Assembly (NCBI GenBank): GCA_042090305.1
Contig: JBELJQ010000003.1
Span: 1 to 64,000, forward strand
Reading direction: 5' to 3'
DNA: 64,000 nucleotides
From: TMED13 sp042090305
Lineage (GTDB): Bacteria > Pseudomonadota > Alphaproteobacteria > Methylaequorales > Methylaequoraceae
Shown piece by piece: positions 25,107 to 35,219 of the stretch. The notes beneath the pieces were generated by a model that did not search any database, was not told the origin of the DNA, and worked only from the letters and a program-made list of their open reading frames with translations. Position 1 is the first letter of the stretch; every line of letters starts with the position of its first letter. Position numbers and translations under genes: made by a program.

Positions 25107-27914
25107 TTATTTTCCTAATAAACATCTAGCAGTTTCGTTATTTTTTTGACTGAGTAACTCTTCAACTGTCCCCTCAAAAAGAACATATCCACCCTTATCT
25201 CCACCTTCTGGACCCAAGTCTATAATCCAATCAGAATTTCGAATAACATCAATATTGTGTTCAATTACAATAACTGTATTTTTTTTATCAACAAATTTAT
25301 GAAGAATTTCTAATAATTTTTTCACATCATGAGAATGTAACCCCGTTGTAGGTTCATCAAGAATGTAAAGAGTTTTTCCTGTTGATCTCCGAGATAATTC
25401 TTTAGCAAGTTTGATTCTTTGAGCCTCACCTCCAGATAAAGTGGTAGCAGACTGACCAATTTTAATATATTCAAGCCCAACTTTTTTTAATGTTTCTAAT
25501 TTATTAGATATTGATGGAATAGCTTTGAAAAAATTTAGTCCTTCTTCAACTGTCATATTTAAAACATCATGAATGCTTTTATCCTTAAATTTTATTTCTA
25601 AAGTTTCTCGATTAAACCTTTGACCTTTACATAATTCACACTTTACAAAAACATCAGCCAAGAAATGCATTTCAATTCTATTAACTCCATCACCTTGACA
25701 ATTTTCACATCGACCTCCTTTTACATTAAATGAAAATCTTCCAGCCCTATAACCTCTCGCTTTTGCCTCAGGTAATTGTGCATACCAATCTCTTATAAAA
25801 CTAAAACATCCTGTATATGTTGCAGGGTTTGATCTCGGAGTTCTTCCTATTGGACTCTGATCAATTTCTATGATTTTATCTACATGTTCGTAACCAGAAA
25901 TATCAGAATATTCAAGTGGAGACAGATTAGAGTTATTCATCTTTTTTGATAGAGCCTTAAAAAATGTTTCAATTATTAATGACGACTTTCCACCACCTGA
26001 AACTCCTGATATTGTTATAAAATGTTCTAAAGGAAATTTAACGTTTATATCTTTAAGGTTATTACCTTTAGCTCCTTTAATTTCAATAAATTTTCTTTGT
26101 ATATTTTGTCTAATTGGAAAATTAATGCCTAATTTTTTTGAAAGATATTGCCCTGTAAGACTTTTTTTATTTTTACTAATTTCTAATGGTTTGCCTTTGG
26201 CTACAACGTTACCTCCATTAATACCAGCACCGATACCAATATCAATTATATAGTCCGCTTCAACCATCATCTCTTCATCATGTTCTACAACTATTACAGA
26301 ATTACCTAAATCTCTAAGTTTCTTTAAAGTACCAATTAGCTTTTTATTGTCTCTTTGATGAAGTCCAATCGATGGTTCATCAAGCACATACAAAACTCCA
26401 GTTAATCCTGAACCAATTTGTGAGGCCAACCTAATTCTTTGACTTTCACCCCCAGAAAGTGTTGTTGAACTTCTTGAAAGTTGAAGGTAATTTAATCCGA
26501 CATTGTTTAAAAATGAAATCCTATCTATAATTTCTTTTATAATTTTACTTGCAATTTCTTTATGATAGTCTGAAAGTACTTTATCTAACTCCTCAAACCA
26601 TTTAAGAGCGTGTTCAATAGAAAAGTTCGTAATTTGGCAGATATCTTTTTTATTTATTTTAATTGCTAAAGCCTCTTTTTTTAGCCTTGAACCATTACAT
26701 TCTTCACACTTAAATTTACTAAGATATTTATTTAGTTCCTCTCTCTGCCATACATCTGATTTTTTTAATTTGCTTTCTAAGAAACCGATAACTCCATAAA
26801 ATTTTTTATGATAACTCCATCCGCTAAAACCGCCAGAAACGAAAATTTCCTTACCATCACCATATAAAACTAAATTTTTCTGACTTTTACTAAGTTTTTT
26901 CCATTTTTCATTTATACTAATTTTATAACTTCGGCAAATCTCTCTAATTAGATCATAGTAAAATTGATTGCTTTTATTCCAAGGTAAAACAACCCCTTCA
27001 GATAATGATAAATTATCATCACCTATAACTAATTCTGGGTCAAACATCTCAAGATAACCTAGTCCGTCACACTTTTTACATGCTCCATTAGGACTGTTAA
27101 ATGAAAATAGTCTTGGCTCTATCTCTTCTATTGTAAAACCTGAAATTGGACAAGAAAACTTTGAAGAAAATATATATTCTTTTTTTTCATCTATATCATT
27201 AAAATATATCACTCCGTCTGATAAGTTTAGAGCTGTTTCAACCGACTCTGATATTCTATTTTTGTAATCAGGGTTTGCTTTAAGTCGGTCAACAATAACT
27301 TTAATCGTATGCTTTTTATTTTTATCAAGTTCTGGAAGTTCCTTAGAGTCATAGAGTTGATTATCTATAATAAACCTTACAAATCCTTTTTTAATGTAAT
27401 CACCGATTTCCTTTTTAAATTCGCCTTTTCTATTATTAACAACTGGTGAAATTAGATAAAATTTTGAATCCTTATTTAACTTTAAAAACTCATCAACAAT
27501 TTCTTGAACGCTCATTGATTTAATTTCTTTACCAGTTTGTGGGGAGAATGGAGTACCAATTCGTGCAAATAAAACTCTCATATAATCATAAATCTCTGTA
27601 ACAGTTCCTACTGTTGACCTTGGGTTTCTTGAAGTTGTTTTTTGATCAATTGATATAGATGGAGATAAACCTTCAATATGATCAACTTCAGGTTTTTCCA
27701 TCATATTCAGAAATTGTCTGGCATATGAGGACAGACTTTCAACATATCTTCTCTGACCCTCTGCATAAATTGTGTCAAAAGCAAGGGATGATTTACCAGA
27801 TCCAGACAATCCGCTAATTATTACAAACTTATTTTTCGGTATGTTTATATCAATATTCTTTAGATTATGTTGCCTAGCACCAATTATTTTTATGTAATTA
27901 TTATTTTTTTTCAC
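25107..27914 (-). CDS. uvrA: excinuclease ABC subunit A
   Basis: This 935-residue protein has the full UvrA structure: two ABC ATPase modules (Walker A GLSGSGKSS near residue 35 and GVSGGGKSS in the second half), two LSGGE(S/A)QR signature motifs, and the zinc-binding cysteine sets CPISGF / CKKCDG, CEECNG and CENCQG / CELCKG. With UvrB and UvrC it recognises bulky lesions in nucleotide excision repair. It is divergent from ssb over 73 bases, a common pairing in which a shared LexA box is often found, but no GTTC-N7-GTTC element is visible here. Confidence 0.97.
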   Translation of the reverse strand: MKKNNNYIKIIGARQHNLKNIDINIPKNKFVIISGLSGSGKSSLAFDTIYAEGQRRYVESLSSYARQFLNMMEKPEVDHIEGLSPSISIDQKTTSRNPRSTVGTVTEIYDYMRVLFARIGTPFSPQTGKEIKSMSVQEIVDEFLKLNKDSKFYLISPVVNNRKGEFKKEIGDYIKKGFVRFIIDNQLYDSKELPELDKNKKHTIKVIVDRLKANPDYKNRISESVETALNLSDGVIYFNDIDEKKEYIFSSKFSCPISGFTIEEIEPRLFSFNSPNGACKKCDGLGYLEMFDPELVIGDDNLSLSEGVVLPWNKSNQFYYDLIREICRSYKISINEKWKKLSKSQKNLVLYGDGKEIFVSGGFSGWSYHKKFYGVIGFLESKLKKSDVWQREELNKYLSKFKCEECNGSRLKKEALAIKINKKDICQITNFSIEHALKWFEELDKVLSDYHKEIASKIIKEIIDRISFLNNVGLNYLQLSRSSTTLSGGESQRIRLASQIGSGLTGVLYVLDEPSIGLHQRDNKKLIGTLKKLRDLGNSVIVVEHDEEMMVEADYIIDIGIGAGINGGNVVAKGKPLEISKNKKSLTGQYLSKKLGINFPIRQNIQRKFIEIKGAKGNNLKDINVKFPLEHFITISGVSGGGKSSLIIETFFKALSKKMNNSNLSPLEYSDISGYEHVDKIIEIDQSPIGRTPRSNPATYTGCFSFIRDWYAQLPEAKARGYRAGRFSFNVKGGRCENCQGDGVNRIEMHFLADVFVKCELCKGQRFNRETLEIKFKDKSIHDVLNMTVEEGLNFFKAIPSISNKLETLKKVGLEYIKIGQSATTLSGGEAQRIKLAKELSRRSTGKTLYILDEPTTGLHSHDVKKLLEILHKFVDKKNTVIVIEHNIDVIRNSDWIIDLGPEGGDKGGYVLFEGTVEELLSQKNNETARCLLGK

Positions 27915-27987
27915 TTATTTAACTTTTTTTTTAGATTTATATTTTATTTAATTTAATTATGATATTATAATTTTTATATTTTTTTCT

Positions 27988-28446
27988 ATGGCAGGTTCAG
28001 TTAACAAAGTTTTACTATTAGGGCGTCTCGGTTCAGACCCAGAAATTAGAGTTTCACAAGATGGAACTAAAATCGCTAGGTTTTCTATAGCAACAAGTGA
28101 ATCTTGGAAAGATAAAAATACTAACGAGAAAAAAGAAAAAACTGAATGGCATAGAATTGTTGTCTTTTCAAATGGGTTAGCTGAAGTAGTTGAAAAATTT
28201 GTAAAAAAAGGCTCTCTTGTTTATGTTGAAGGTCAAATTAGAACTAGAAAATACACCGATCAAGCCGGTCTTGAGAAGTATACAACTGAGATAGTTTTAC
28301 AAGGCTATAACTCACAATTAACTATGTTAGATAGTAAAAATGATAATCAGGCTATAACATCACCGAATATTGAAAATTCGACTCCAAGTGAACCTAATGA
28401 TAACTCTTTCAACAATTTTGATATAGAAGATGAAGTTCCTTTTTAA
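27988..28446 (+). CDS. ssb: single-stranded DNA-binding protein
   Basis: The 152-residue protein has the OB-fold N-terminal domain beginning MAGSVNKVLLLGRLGSDPEI, with the family WHRIVVF and YVEGQIRTRKYTD segments. A short disordered linker rich in Asn and Ser leads to the acidic tip DIEDEVPF, the protein-interaction peptide that recruits repair and replication partners. It lies 8 bases before gyrA and divergent from uvrA, a well known arrangement. Confidence 0.97.
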   Translation: MAGSVNKVLLLGRLGSDPEIRVSQDGTKIARFSIATSESWKDKNTNEKKEKTEWHRIVVFSNGLAEVVEKFVKKGSLVYVEGQIRTRKYTDQAGLEKYTTEIVLQGYNSQLTMLDSKNDNQAITSPNIENSTPSEPNDNSFNNFDIEDEVPF

Positions 28447-28454
28447 GTAAACTA

Positions 28455-31103
28455 ATGATTGACGATAGTAACCCAGAAAATCCAGAACTATTTAAAGATA
28501 AAGACAGTATTTTCATAGAAAAAGAGATGGAAAACTCTTTTCTTGATTATGCTATGAGTGTTATTGTATCGAGAGCTTTACCTGATGTTTGTGATGGGCT
28601 TAAGCCTGTTCATAGAAGAATTATATATGCTATGAATGAATCGGGTTATACATCGGGAAAACCATCAAGAAAATCAGCTAGAATTGTTGGTGATGTCATG
28701 GGTAAGTATCATCCACATGGCGATTCAGCTATTTACGACGCAATGGTTAGAATGGCTCAAAGCTTCAGTATGAGAGTGCCGTTGATAAATGGTCAAGGTA
28801 ACTTTGGATCTATGGATGGAGATTCAGCGGCTGCGATGAGATATACAGAAGCAAAGCTGGCTGAAATATCAAATTTTTTAGTAAATGATATTGATAATGA
28901 AACTGTATCGTATAGAGATAACTATGACGGTTCAGCTAGCGAACCCACTGTTCTTCCAGCAGAGTTCCCTAATTTACTAATAAATGGTTCAGAAGGTATA
29001 GCTGTTGGAATGGCAACAAAAATTCCTCCACATTGTCCTAATGAGATTATTGATGCTTGCTGTGAGGTAATAAATAACCCTGAAGTAAGTGAAGAAGATT
29101 TACTAGAAATAGTTAAAGGACCAGACTTTCCAACTGGTGGATTAATAATCGGTAGAGGAGGCATAAGAGATGCTTATCTTAAAGGTAAAGGTTCAATATC
29201 CATAAGAGCAAAAACAAATATTGAAACGACAAAAAAAGGAAGAGAGTCGATCATTATTACAGAAATACCGTATTCCGTCAAAAAATCTTATTTAATTGAA
29301 AATATAGCAAGAGTTGCAAAAGAAAAAATTGTTGAAGGTATTTCTGAACTTAGAGATGAATCTAATAGAGAGGGAGTAAGAGTTGTTATTGACCTAAAAA
29401 GAGATTTTCAAGCAGATGTTGTAATGAATCAATTATTTAAATTTACCTCCCTACAAACTAGTTTTGGAATAAACCTACTTGCTTTAAATAATGGAATACC
29501 TGAACTCTTAAACTTAAGAAAATATTTAAACTTATTCACTAAATTTAGAAAAGATGTAATTTTTAAAAGAACAAAGTTTCATTTAAAAAAAACTCGTGAT
29601 AAAGCCCATATCTTACTTGGTCTTTCAGTAGCAATAGAGAATATAGATAAAATTATCGAAATTATTAGAAAATCAAAAGATTCTAACGAGGCTAAAATAA
29701 AACTTATTTCAGAGAAATGGAAAATTCCCGAAAATACGTTTATTCAAAGTTTTATCAAAGACGAGAACCCTGAATTAATATCAAATAATTACTTTATACT
29801 TTCTGAGGTTCAAGCTAAATCAATTTTAGAAATTAGGTTAAGTAGGTTAACTGGTTTAGAGAGAGATAAATTATCAGATGACTTAAAGGATTGTGTAAAG
29901 TTAATAACAGAATATCTTTCGATATTATCTTCATCAAAAAAATTGAATGAAGTTCTTACAAATGAGCTTATTGAAATTAAAGATAAAATTAATTCAGATA
30001 GATTAACAGAAATTACAGATAATGAAGAGGCAATTGACGATGAATCTTTAATAAGATCGGAAGATGTAGTTGTTACACTTACACACACCGGTTATATAAA
30101 AAGAGTACCTTTAAATTCTTATCGAGCACAAAAAAGGGGAGGAAAAGGTAGATCAGGAATGACTACAAAAGAAGAAGATTTTGTAAATGAAGTTTTTGTT
30201 GTTAACACTCACACTCCATTATTATTTTTTTCTAATAAAGGTATTGTTTACAGGATAAAAACCTACAAACTTCCGATTGGTAGTCCAACATCAAAAGGTA
30301 AAGCTCTAGTAAATTTATTACCATTGAGATCAGATGAAAAAATTACTACGACAATGCCTTATGATATTAATAAAAAAAATATAGTTTTTGCTACAGCTAA
30401 AGGGAATATCAGAAGAAATAAACTCACAGATTTTCATAATATTAATGCTAATGGTAAGATTGCAATGAAATTAAATGAAGGTGATAAACTTGTTAATGTT
30501 GTTTCATGCTCAGAGAAGGATGACGTTTTCTTATCAACTAAGTTAGGAAAATGTATAAGATTTTCATGTAATGATTTAAGAGTATTTTCAGGTAGATCAT
30601 CCGTTGGTGTTAGGGGAATAAAATTAAGTGACAAAGATTCAGTTATATCTTTAGCTATACTGAATGGTATAAACTTCAATGTTAATGAAAGAGATGAATA
30701 TCTAAAGTTATCTTCACTAATGAGAAAAAATGAAAAAATTGATAAATTTGAATTAAGTAAAGAAAAAATTGATGATTTCAATAAAAATGAAGAATTTATA
30801 TTAAGTGTCACCGACAAAGGTTTTGGTAAAAGAAGTTCCGCATATGAATATAGGAAAACTAACAGAGGAGGTTTAGGCATTGCAAATATGCAGCTAAGTT
30901 CAAGAAATGGAAATGAAATAATTGCTTCATTCCCAATCAATGATAAGGACCAATTAATGTTAGTAACAGATAATGGGCAACTTATTAGATGTCCCGTCAA
31001 TGATGTTAGGATTGCCGGAAGACAGACTCAGGGTGTTACGCTATTCAATGTATCTGATAAAGAAAAAGTAGTATCAGTTGCAAAATTAGAAGAAAATGAG
31101 TAA
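28455..31103 (+). CDS. gyrA: DNA gyrase subunit A
   Basis: The 882-residue protein has the breakage-reunion domain with catalytic Tyr130 in AAMRYTEAKL. The quinolone-determining region GKYHPHGDSAIYDAMVRMAQ has Ser91 and Asp95 at the positions of E. coli Ser83 and Asp87, i.e. the unmutated type. The GyrA box reads QKRGGKG, in the expected place at the start of the C-terminal beta-pinwheel, which marks it as gyrase rather than topoisomerase IV ParC. With GyrB it introduces negative supercoils. The stop overlaps the coaD start by 8 bases. Confidence 0.97.
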   Translation: MIDDSNPENPELFKDKDSIFIEKEMENSFLDYAMSVIVSRALPDVCDGLKPVHRRIIYAMNESGYTSGKPSRKSARIVGDVMGKYHPHGDSAIYDAMVRMAQSFSMRVPLINGQGNFGSMDGDSAAAMRYTEAKLAEISNFLVNDIDNETVSYRDNYDGSASEPTVLPAEFPNLLINGSEGIAVGMATKIPPHCPNEIIDACCEVINNPEVSEEDLLEIVKGPDFPTGGLIIGRGGIRDAYLKGKGSISIRAKTNIETTKKGRESIIITEIPYSVKKSYLIENIARVAKEKIVEGISELRDESNREGVRVVIDLKRDFQADVVMNQLFKFTSLQTSFGINLLALNNGIPELLNLRKYLNLFTKFRKDVIFKRTKFHLKKTRDKAHILLGLSVAIENIDKIIEIIRKSKDSNEAKIKLISEKWKIPENTFIQSFIKDENPELISNNYFILSEVQAKSILEIRLSRLTGLERDKLSDDLKDCVKLITEYLSILSSSKKLNEVLTNELIEIKDKINSDRLTEITDNEEAIDDESLIRSEDVVVTLTHTGYIKRVPLNSYRAQKRGGKGRSGMTTKEEDFVNEVFVVNTHTPLLFFSNKGIVYRIKTYKLPIGSPTSKGKALVNLLPLRSDEKITTTMPYDINKKNIVFATAKGNIRRNKLTDFHNINANGKIAMKLNEGDKLVNVVSCSEKDDVFLSTKLGKCIRFSCNDLRVFSGRSSVGVRGIKLSDKDSVISLAILNGINFNVNERDEYLKLSSLMRKNEKIDKFELSKEKIDDFNKNEEFILSVTDKGFGKRSSAYEYRKTNRGGLGIANMQLSSRNGNEIIASFPINDKDQLMLVTDNGQLIRCPVNDVRIAGRQTQGVTLFNVSDKEKVVSVAKLEENE

Positions 31104-31602
31104 GCAATACATAACAGGGATTTATCCTGGAACTTTTGATCCAATAACATTTGGACATCTTGACATAATAATAAGAGGTTCTCACATAGTAAATAAATTA
31201 ATAGTTAGCGTAGCAGAAAATATTCACAAAAAGCCTTTATTTACTGTAGATGAAAGAATAAAAATGATTAAAGAATGTCTCAATCAAAGAAAGCTTAACT
31301 GTGAGTTAGAAGTTGTTGGGTTTAATAATCTGCTTGTAGAACATGCAAAAAAATTTAAAGCACAGGTAATAATTAGAGGTCTCAGAGCTGTGGCTGATTT
31401 TGAATATGAGTTTCAAATGGCTGGTATGAATGCTAAATTAGAACCAGAGATAGAGACAATTTTTTTAATGGCTTCTGAAAATCTTCAATTGACGTCTGCT
31501 AGATTTGTAAAAGAAGTTGCATTCCATAAAGGTGAAATAAAAAATTTTGTTCCAAAAAATGTATTAAAAATGTTTAAAAAAAAGGAGAAATTTTATGAAT
31601 AA
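31096..31602 (+). CDS. coaD: phosphopantetheine adenylyltransferase
   Basis: This 168-residue nucleotidyltransferase begins with GIYPGTFDPITFGHLDIIIRGS, where the T/HxGH motif reads TFGHLD. The IIRGLRAVADFEYEFQMAGMN segment and the LTSARFVKEVAFHKGEI motif (counterpart of ISSTxVKE) are also present. It transfers AMP to 4'-phosphopantetheine in the penultimate step of coenzyme A synthesis. It overlaps gyrA at its start and the cyclophilin gene at its end, so the three are probably one operon. Confidence 0.96.
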   Translation: MSKQYITGIYPGTFDPITFGHLDIIIRGSHIVNKLIVSVAENIHKKPLFTVDERIKMIKECLNQRKLNCELEVVGFNNLLVEHAKKFKAQVIIRGLRAVADFEYEFQMAGMNAKLEPEIETIFLMASENLQLTSARFVKEVAFHKGEIKNFVPKNVLKMFKKKEKFYE

Positions 31603-32122
31603 ATTTTTAAAATATTTAGTGAGTTTATATATTATTTTCTTTTCAACCAATTCATATTCAGAAAATTCACCTAAAATTCATTTAGTTCTTGAAAATGGTG
31701 TAGTTGAAATTGAAACCTACACTGAAGAAGCTCCTCAAACAGTTAAACGAATTGTTGAATTAGCTAAGAGTGGATTCTACGACGGTTTAACTTTTCACAG
31801 GGTTATTGCTGGATTTATGGCACAAGGCGGTGACCCAAACGGTAATGGTACTGGAGGAAGTGGAAAAAATCTAAAAGCAGAGTTTAATGAAATAAAACAC
31901 ACAAGAGGGATAGTTTCTATGGCAAGGGCAAATGATCCAGACTCTGCAGATAGTCAATTCTTTATTTGTTATGATGACTTACCTTTTCTTGACGGAAAAT
32001 ACACTGTTTGGGGTAAAGTTGTTTCTGGCATGAATCTTATTGATAGAATACCTGAGGGTAGGGGACAAAACGGTCAGGTTTTAAGTAATCCTACCAAAAT
32101 AATAACTGTCAAAGTAAAATAA
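31595..32122 (+). CDS. exported cyclophilin-type peptidyl-prolyl cis-trans isomerase
   Basis: The 175-residue protein has an N-terminal signal peptide (about residues 1-22, ending SNSYSEN) and a cyclophilin domain. Conserved segments are FHRVIAGFMAQGGDPNGNGTGG, SMARANDPDSADSQFFIC and FLDGKYTVWGKVVSGMNLID (each given as key residues). The catalytic arginine is in FHRVI. It should assist proline isomerisation during folding in the periplasm. Gene order coaD-ppi is common in Alphaproteobacteria. The start overlaps coaD by 8 bases and has AAGGAG upstream. Confidence 0.93.
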   Translation: MNKFLKYLVSLYIIFFSTNSYSENSPKIHLVLENGVVEIETYTEEAPQTVKRIVELAKSGFYDGLTFHRVIAGFMAQGGDPNGNGTGGSGKNLKAEFNEIKHTRGIVSMARANDPDSADSQFFICYDDLPFLDGKYTVWGKVVSGMNLIDRIPEGRGQNGQVLSNPTKIITVKVK

Positions 32123-32178
32123 ATTTATTTTTAGTTGTTTAATACTGTTATTTTTATTATATCCTAAATATAAACAGT

Positions 32179-32254
32179 GCGCCCGTAGCTCAGCTGGTAG
32201 AGCACTCCCCTTTTAAGGGAGTTGTCATGAGTTCGAACCTCATCGGGCGTACCA
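32179..32254 (+). tRNA. tRNA-Lys (anticodon TTT)
   Basis: The 76 bases fold as a standard cloverleaf. The acceptor stem GCGCCCG pairs with CGGGCGT (one G-U pair at the end). The D arm is GCTCAGCTGGTAGAGC. The anticodon stem CTCCC / GGGAG closes the loop CTTTTAA, which gives anticodon TTT for lysine. The T arm contains GTTCGAA. The discriminator A and the CCA end are encoded (32251-32254). It lies 56 bases after the cyclophilin gene and only 8 bases before the DUF502 start codon. Confidence 0.97.
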
Positions 32255-32262
32255 CTAAATTA

Positions 32263-32886
32263 ATGATTGCAAGACTTAAAAATTATCTATTTACTGGAAT
32301 ACTAGTGACAGCTCCAGTTGCAATAACATTCTGGATTGCAATTTCCTTAGTAAAATTTTTCGATAAACTGGTTACACCCCTAATTCCAATATACTTAAAT
32401 CCTAATACTTATTTACCAAGGGATCTTCCTGGTTTGGGTTTAATAGTACTTCTAATAATATTAATTTTCATTGGGGCCGTAACAGCTAATTTATTTGGCT
32501 CTTGGATTTTAAGGCAAACAGATAGATTTATATCTAAGATTCCTTTAATAAAAACATTCTACAAAACTATAAAACAAATTTTAGAAACTATATTGAGAAC
32601 AAATTCACAAGCTTTTAGAGATGCAGTTTTAATTGAATATCCAAGAACAGGTTCATGGGTAATTGGGTTTACAACTGGTGAAGTAAAAGGTGAAGTAAAA
32701 AAAAAAATCAAAACACCACTAGTTAATGTGTTTGTTCCAACCACACCTAATCCTACATCAGGTTTTCTACTAATGATTCCAAAAAAAGACCTTAAATACT
32801 TGAATGTAAGTGTTGATGAAGCAATTAAAACTATTGTATCAGCTGGAATTATTGAATTAGAAACTAAACAGAAAAATAATTCATAA
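32263..32886 (+). CDS. DUF502 family membrane protein
   Basis: This 207-residue protein has two membrane segments (about residues 10-30 and 58-78) followed by a cytoplasmic beta-rich domain. The patterns LFTGILVTAPVAITFW, the IPLIKTFYKTIKQI segment, GSWVIGFTTGEV and VFVPTTPNPTSGFLLMIPKKD are the standard DUF502 signature. The function of the family is not established. I start it at ATG 32263: the longer in-frame reading from 32227 would begin inside the tRNA-Lys gene. The 3' end overlaps the convergent recG gene by 23 bases. Confidence 0.9.
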   Translation: MIARLKNYLFTGILVTAPVAITFWIAISLVKFFDKLVTPLIPIYLNPNTYLPRDLPGLGLIVLLIILIFIGAVTANLFGSWILRQTDRFISKIPLIKTFYKTIKQILETILRTNSQAFRDAVLIEYPRTGSWVIGFTTGEVKGEVKKKIKTPLVNVFVPTTPNPTSGFLLMIPKKDLKYLNVSVDEAIKTIVSAGIIELETKQKNNS

Positions 32887-34933
32887 AATTTTCGTTCTTG
32901 TAAAATACATCTCTCAAGAAACTTATTTTTGTTTCGTTAGCCTTGTGATTATCTAATAGCGCTTCGCATCTTTTCTTTGCATCCAGTATTAAATCCATAT
33001 CATAACTAGGTCTAAAAAATTTCCAAACTGGAATACCTGATTGATTAGTACCAAAAAAATCTCCTGCTCCTCGGATCTCTAAATCTTTTTCAGATATTTT
33101 AAATCCATCATCACAGTTCCTTAATATAAGTAACCTTTCTTTTGACACTTCAGAAAGTTTTTCATTATAAATTAAAACGCAGTTTCCTTCTTTATTTCCC
33201 CTTGCTACCCTTCCTCTTAGTTGATGAAGTTGAGCTAACCCAAACATTTCAGCTCTTTCTATTATCATAAGTGTGGCAGATGGTATATTAACTCCCACCT
33301 CGATTACCGTCGTGGAAACTAATATTGAAAATTTCCTTTCTCTAAATTTATTTACAGTTTCATCTAAAATATTTTTCGCAAGTTTTCCATGAATCATTTC
33401 AACTTTATTTTTAAATATTTTTTTTAAGAATTCATACCGTGATAATACTGTTTCATAAGAACTATCATCATTATTAATGGTCGGCAGAATCCAAAAAACT
33501 TGTTCATTATTTTCAATCTTTCTTTTAATACCTTCAATTAAACTTAATAATTTATTTCTGCTTACAATAGAGGTTACAATTTTTTTTCTACCTTGAGGCT
33601 TAGTTTTTATATCAGAAATTGATATTTCTCCATAAATAACAAATGATAAACTTCTAGGTATTGGCGTTGCGGACATTATTAAAGTATGACAAAATTTTGA
33701 CTTTTCTAAAAGTTTTATTCTTTGTTTTACACCAAATTTATGTTGTTCATCTATAATTATTAATCCTAGATTTTTAAAATTAATATCTTTATTGTATACT
33801 GCATGAGTTCCAATCAAAATTTTAATTTTATTGCCTGAAACCTTTTTATAAATTTCTTTCTTATTTTTACTTTTTCCAGTTAATAATGATATTTCCTCAA
33901 CCATATCAGGAAGTAAGTCGCAAAAGTAATCATAATGTTGTTTAGCAAGAATTTCGGTTGGTGCCATTAATACAGTCTGAAAACCATTCTTAACTATATT
34001 TGCAGCGACTATTAGTGCTATGATAGTTTTTCCAGAACCTACATCACCCTGAAGAAGTCTATACATACAAAAATCTTTATTTAAATCATTATCTATATCT
34101 TTAAGAGAGCTTATTTGATCTTTTGTAAGTTTAAAAGACAGTCTATTAAGAATTTTATTTGTATAATCCAGTTTTTTGATTTTAAATTTATTTTTATCCA
34201 AATTGAACTTTTTCTTTAGTTCAAAGAAAGTTAAGTAACTTGCCAATAATTCGTCATAGGCCAAACGTCTTCTTAAGGCATTAATTTCATCAGTTGAGTA
34301 AATATAACTGGGTTTATGTATACTTATTATTGCTTTCTTAAATGAAATCCACTTTTCTGATTTTAATTTCTTTTTTTCTATCCATTCATCTGGTAGATAA
34401 CTTTGTTCTAAATTTGGTAAGTTTTTAAGAATTATATTTCTAAAAACTTTCTTATTAATTTTTTTTCTAGATAAATTATATTCTGGATAAATTGATTCAT
34501 AACTAGAGATATTTGATCGATCAAGAACATTTGAAGGATGTATTATTTGAAATGCTTTATTTTTATACTCAATCTTTCCAGTTACTCTATAAATATTATT
34601 AATAGAAAGAAACTTCTTAATTTGGGTTGAGTAAAGATTAAAAAAAATAATAATTATCTTATTTTTGTAATTATCTTCACATATTACCTTAAATGGAGAT
34701 CTGTTATTGTAACGTTCAACATAACTTATTACTCTTAAATCTATACTAATTATATTATCTAATTGATTTAAACTTACTTTTTGTACTAAATTATCTTTAA
34801 CGTAACCCGTAGGATAGTTAATATATAAGTCAATTATTCTATCTCCATGATACTTAGTTATGTTTGAAATAGTCTGATTTTTTCTATCATATAAAAAACT
34901 ACTAAAAATATTTTTAATTTTTGAATGTTTCAT
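32864..34933 (-). CDS. recG: ATP-dependent DNA helicase RecG
   Basis: The 689-residue helicase has the N-terminal wedge/OB domain and superfamily 2 motor with Walker A GDVGSGKT, motif II IIDEQHKFGVKQR, motif III MSATPIPRSL and the C-terminal TRG-type segment (LQLRGRVARGNKEGN-like, HQLRGRVARG here). RecG drives branch migration of stalled forks and Holliday junctions. It is divergent from sdhE and mfd, an arrangement frequently seen in Alphaproteobacteria. Its final codons overlap those of the DUF502 gene. Confidence 0.95.
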   Translation of the reverse strand: MKHSKIKNIFSSFLYDRKNQTISNITKYHGDRIIDLYINYPTGYVKDNLVQKVSLNQLDNIISIDLRVISYVERYNNRSPFKVICEDNYKNKIIIIFFNLYSTQIKKFLSINNIYRVTGKIEYKNKAFQIIHPSNVLDRSNISSYESIYPEYNLSRKKINKKVFRNIILKNLPNLEQSYLPDEWIEKKKLKSEKWISFKKAIISIHKPSYIYSTDEINALRRRLAYDELLASYLTFFELKKKFNLDKNKFKIKKLDYTNKILNRLSFKLTKDQISSLKDIDNDLNKDFCMYRLLQGDVGSGKTIIALIVAANIVKNGFQTVLMAPTEILAKQHYDYFCDLLPDMVEEISLLTGKSKNKKEIYKKVSGNKIKILIGTHAVYNKDINFKNLGLIIIDEQHKFGVKQRIKLLEKSKFCHTLIMSATPIPRSLSFVIYGEISISDIKTKPQGRKKIVTSIVSRNKLLSLIEGIKRKIENNEQVFWILPTINNDDSSYETVLSRYEFLKKIFKNKVEMIHGKLAKNILDETVNKFRERKFSILVSTTVIEVGVNIPSATLMIIERAEMFGLAQLHQLRGRVARGNKEGNCVLIYNEKLSEVSKERLLILRNCDDGFKISEKDLEIRGAGDFFGTNQSGIPVWKFFRPSYDMDLILDAKKRCEALLDNHKANETKISFLRDVFYKNENFMNYFSV

Positions 34934-34961
34934 TACTATCTGCTAATAAATACTAATTCAA

Positions 34962-35219
34962 ATGAATAAAATTTTTAAGAAAAAAATATTTCACCGAGCA
35001 AAATATAGAGGAATCAAAGAGCTTGATATAATTTTTGATAGATTTATAAAAAAATATGGCGATAAACTTAAATCGAATGAATTGAATGAATTACAGGAAA
35101 TACTTGACATTCCAGATAATCTTTTACTTGACTTGATTCTTGGAAAAAAAAAAATTCCAGCAAACTTAAAAAATAAAACATTAAAAAATCTTATTTCTAT
35201 AAGCTATGATTGGTCTTAA
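34962..35219 (+). CDS. sdhE: succinate dehydrogenase assembly factor SdhE (DUF339)
   Basis: This 85-residue protein has the family motif AKYRGIKELDIIFDRF (RGxxE core at about residues 15-20), followed by ELNELQEILDIPDNLLLDLI. SdhE/SDHAF2 proteins help attach FAD covalently to succinate dehydrogenase and fumarate reductase flavoproteins. Its place between recG and mfd matches other Alphaproteobacteria. It overlaps the mfd start by 14 bases. Confidence 0.88.
   Translation: MNKIFKKKIFHRAKYRGIKELDIIFDRFIKKYGDKLKSNELNELQEILDIPDNLLLDLILGKKKIPANLKNKTLKNLISISYDWS

Noticed and set aside
30434..31000. 188-residue minus-strand ORF inside gyrA
   Set aside because: It lies wholly antisense to the conserved gyrase C-terminal domain and shows no family features.
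32227..32262. Longer N-terminus for the DUF502 gene starting at 32227
   Set aside because: These bases are the 3' half of the tRNA-Lys gene; the ATG at 32263 gives the normal family N-terminus.
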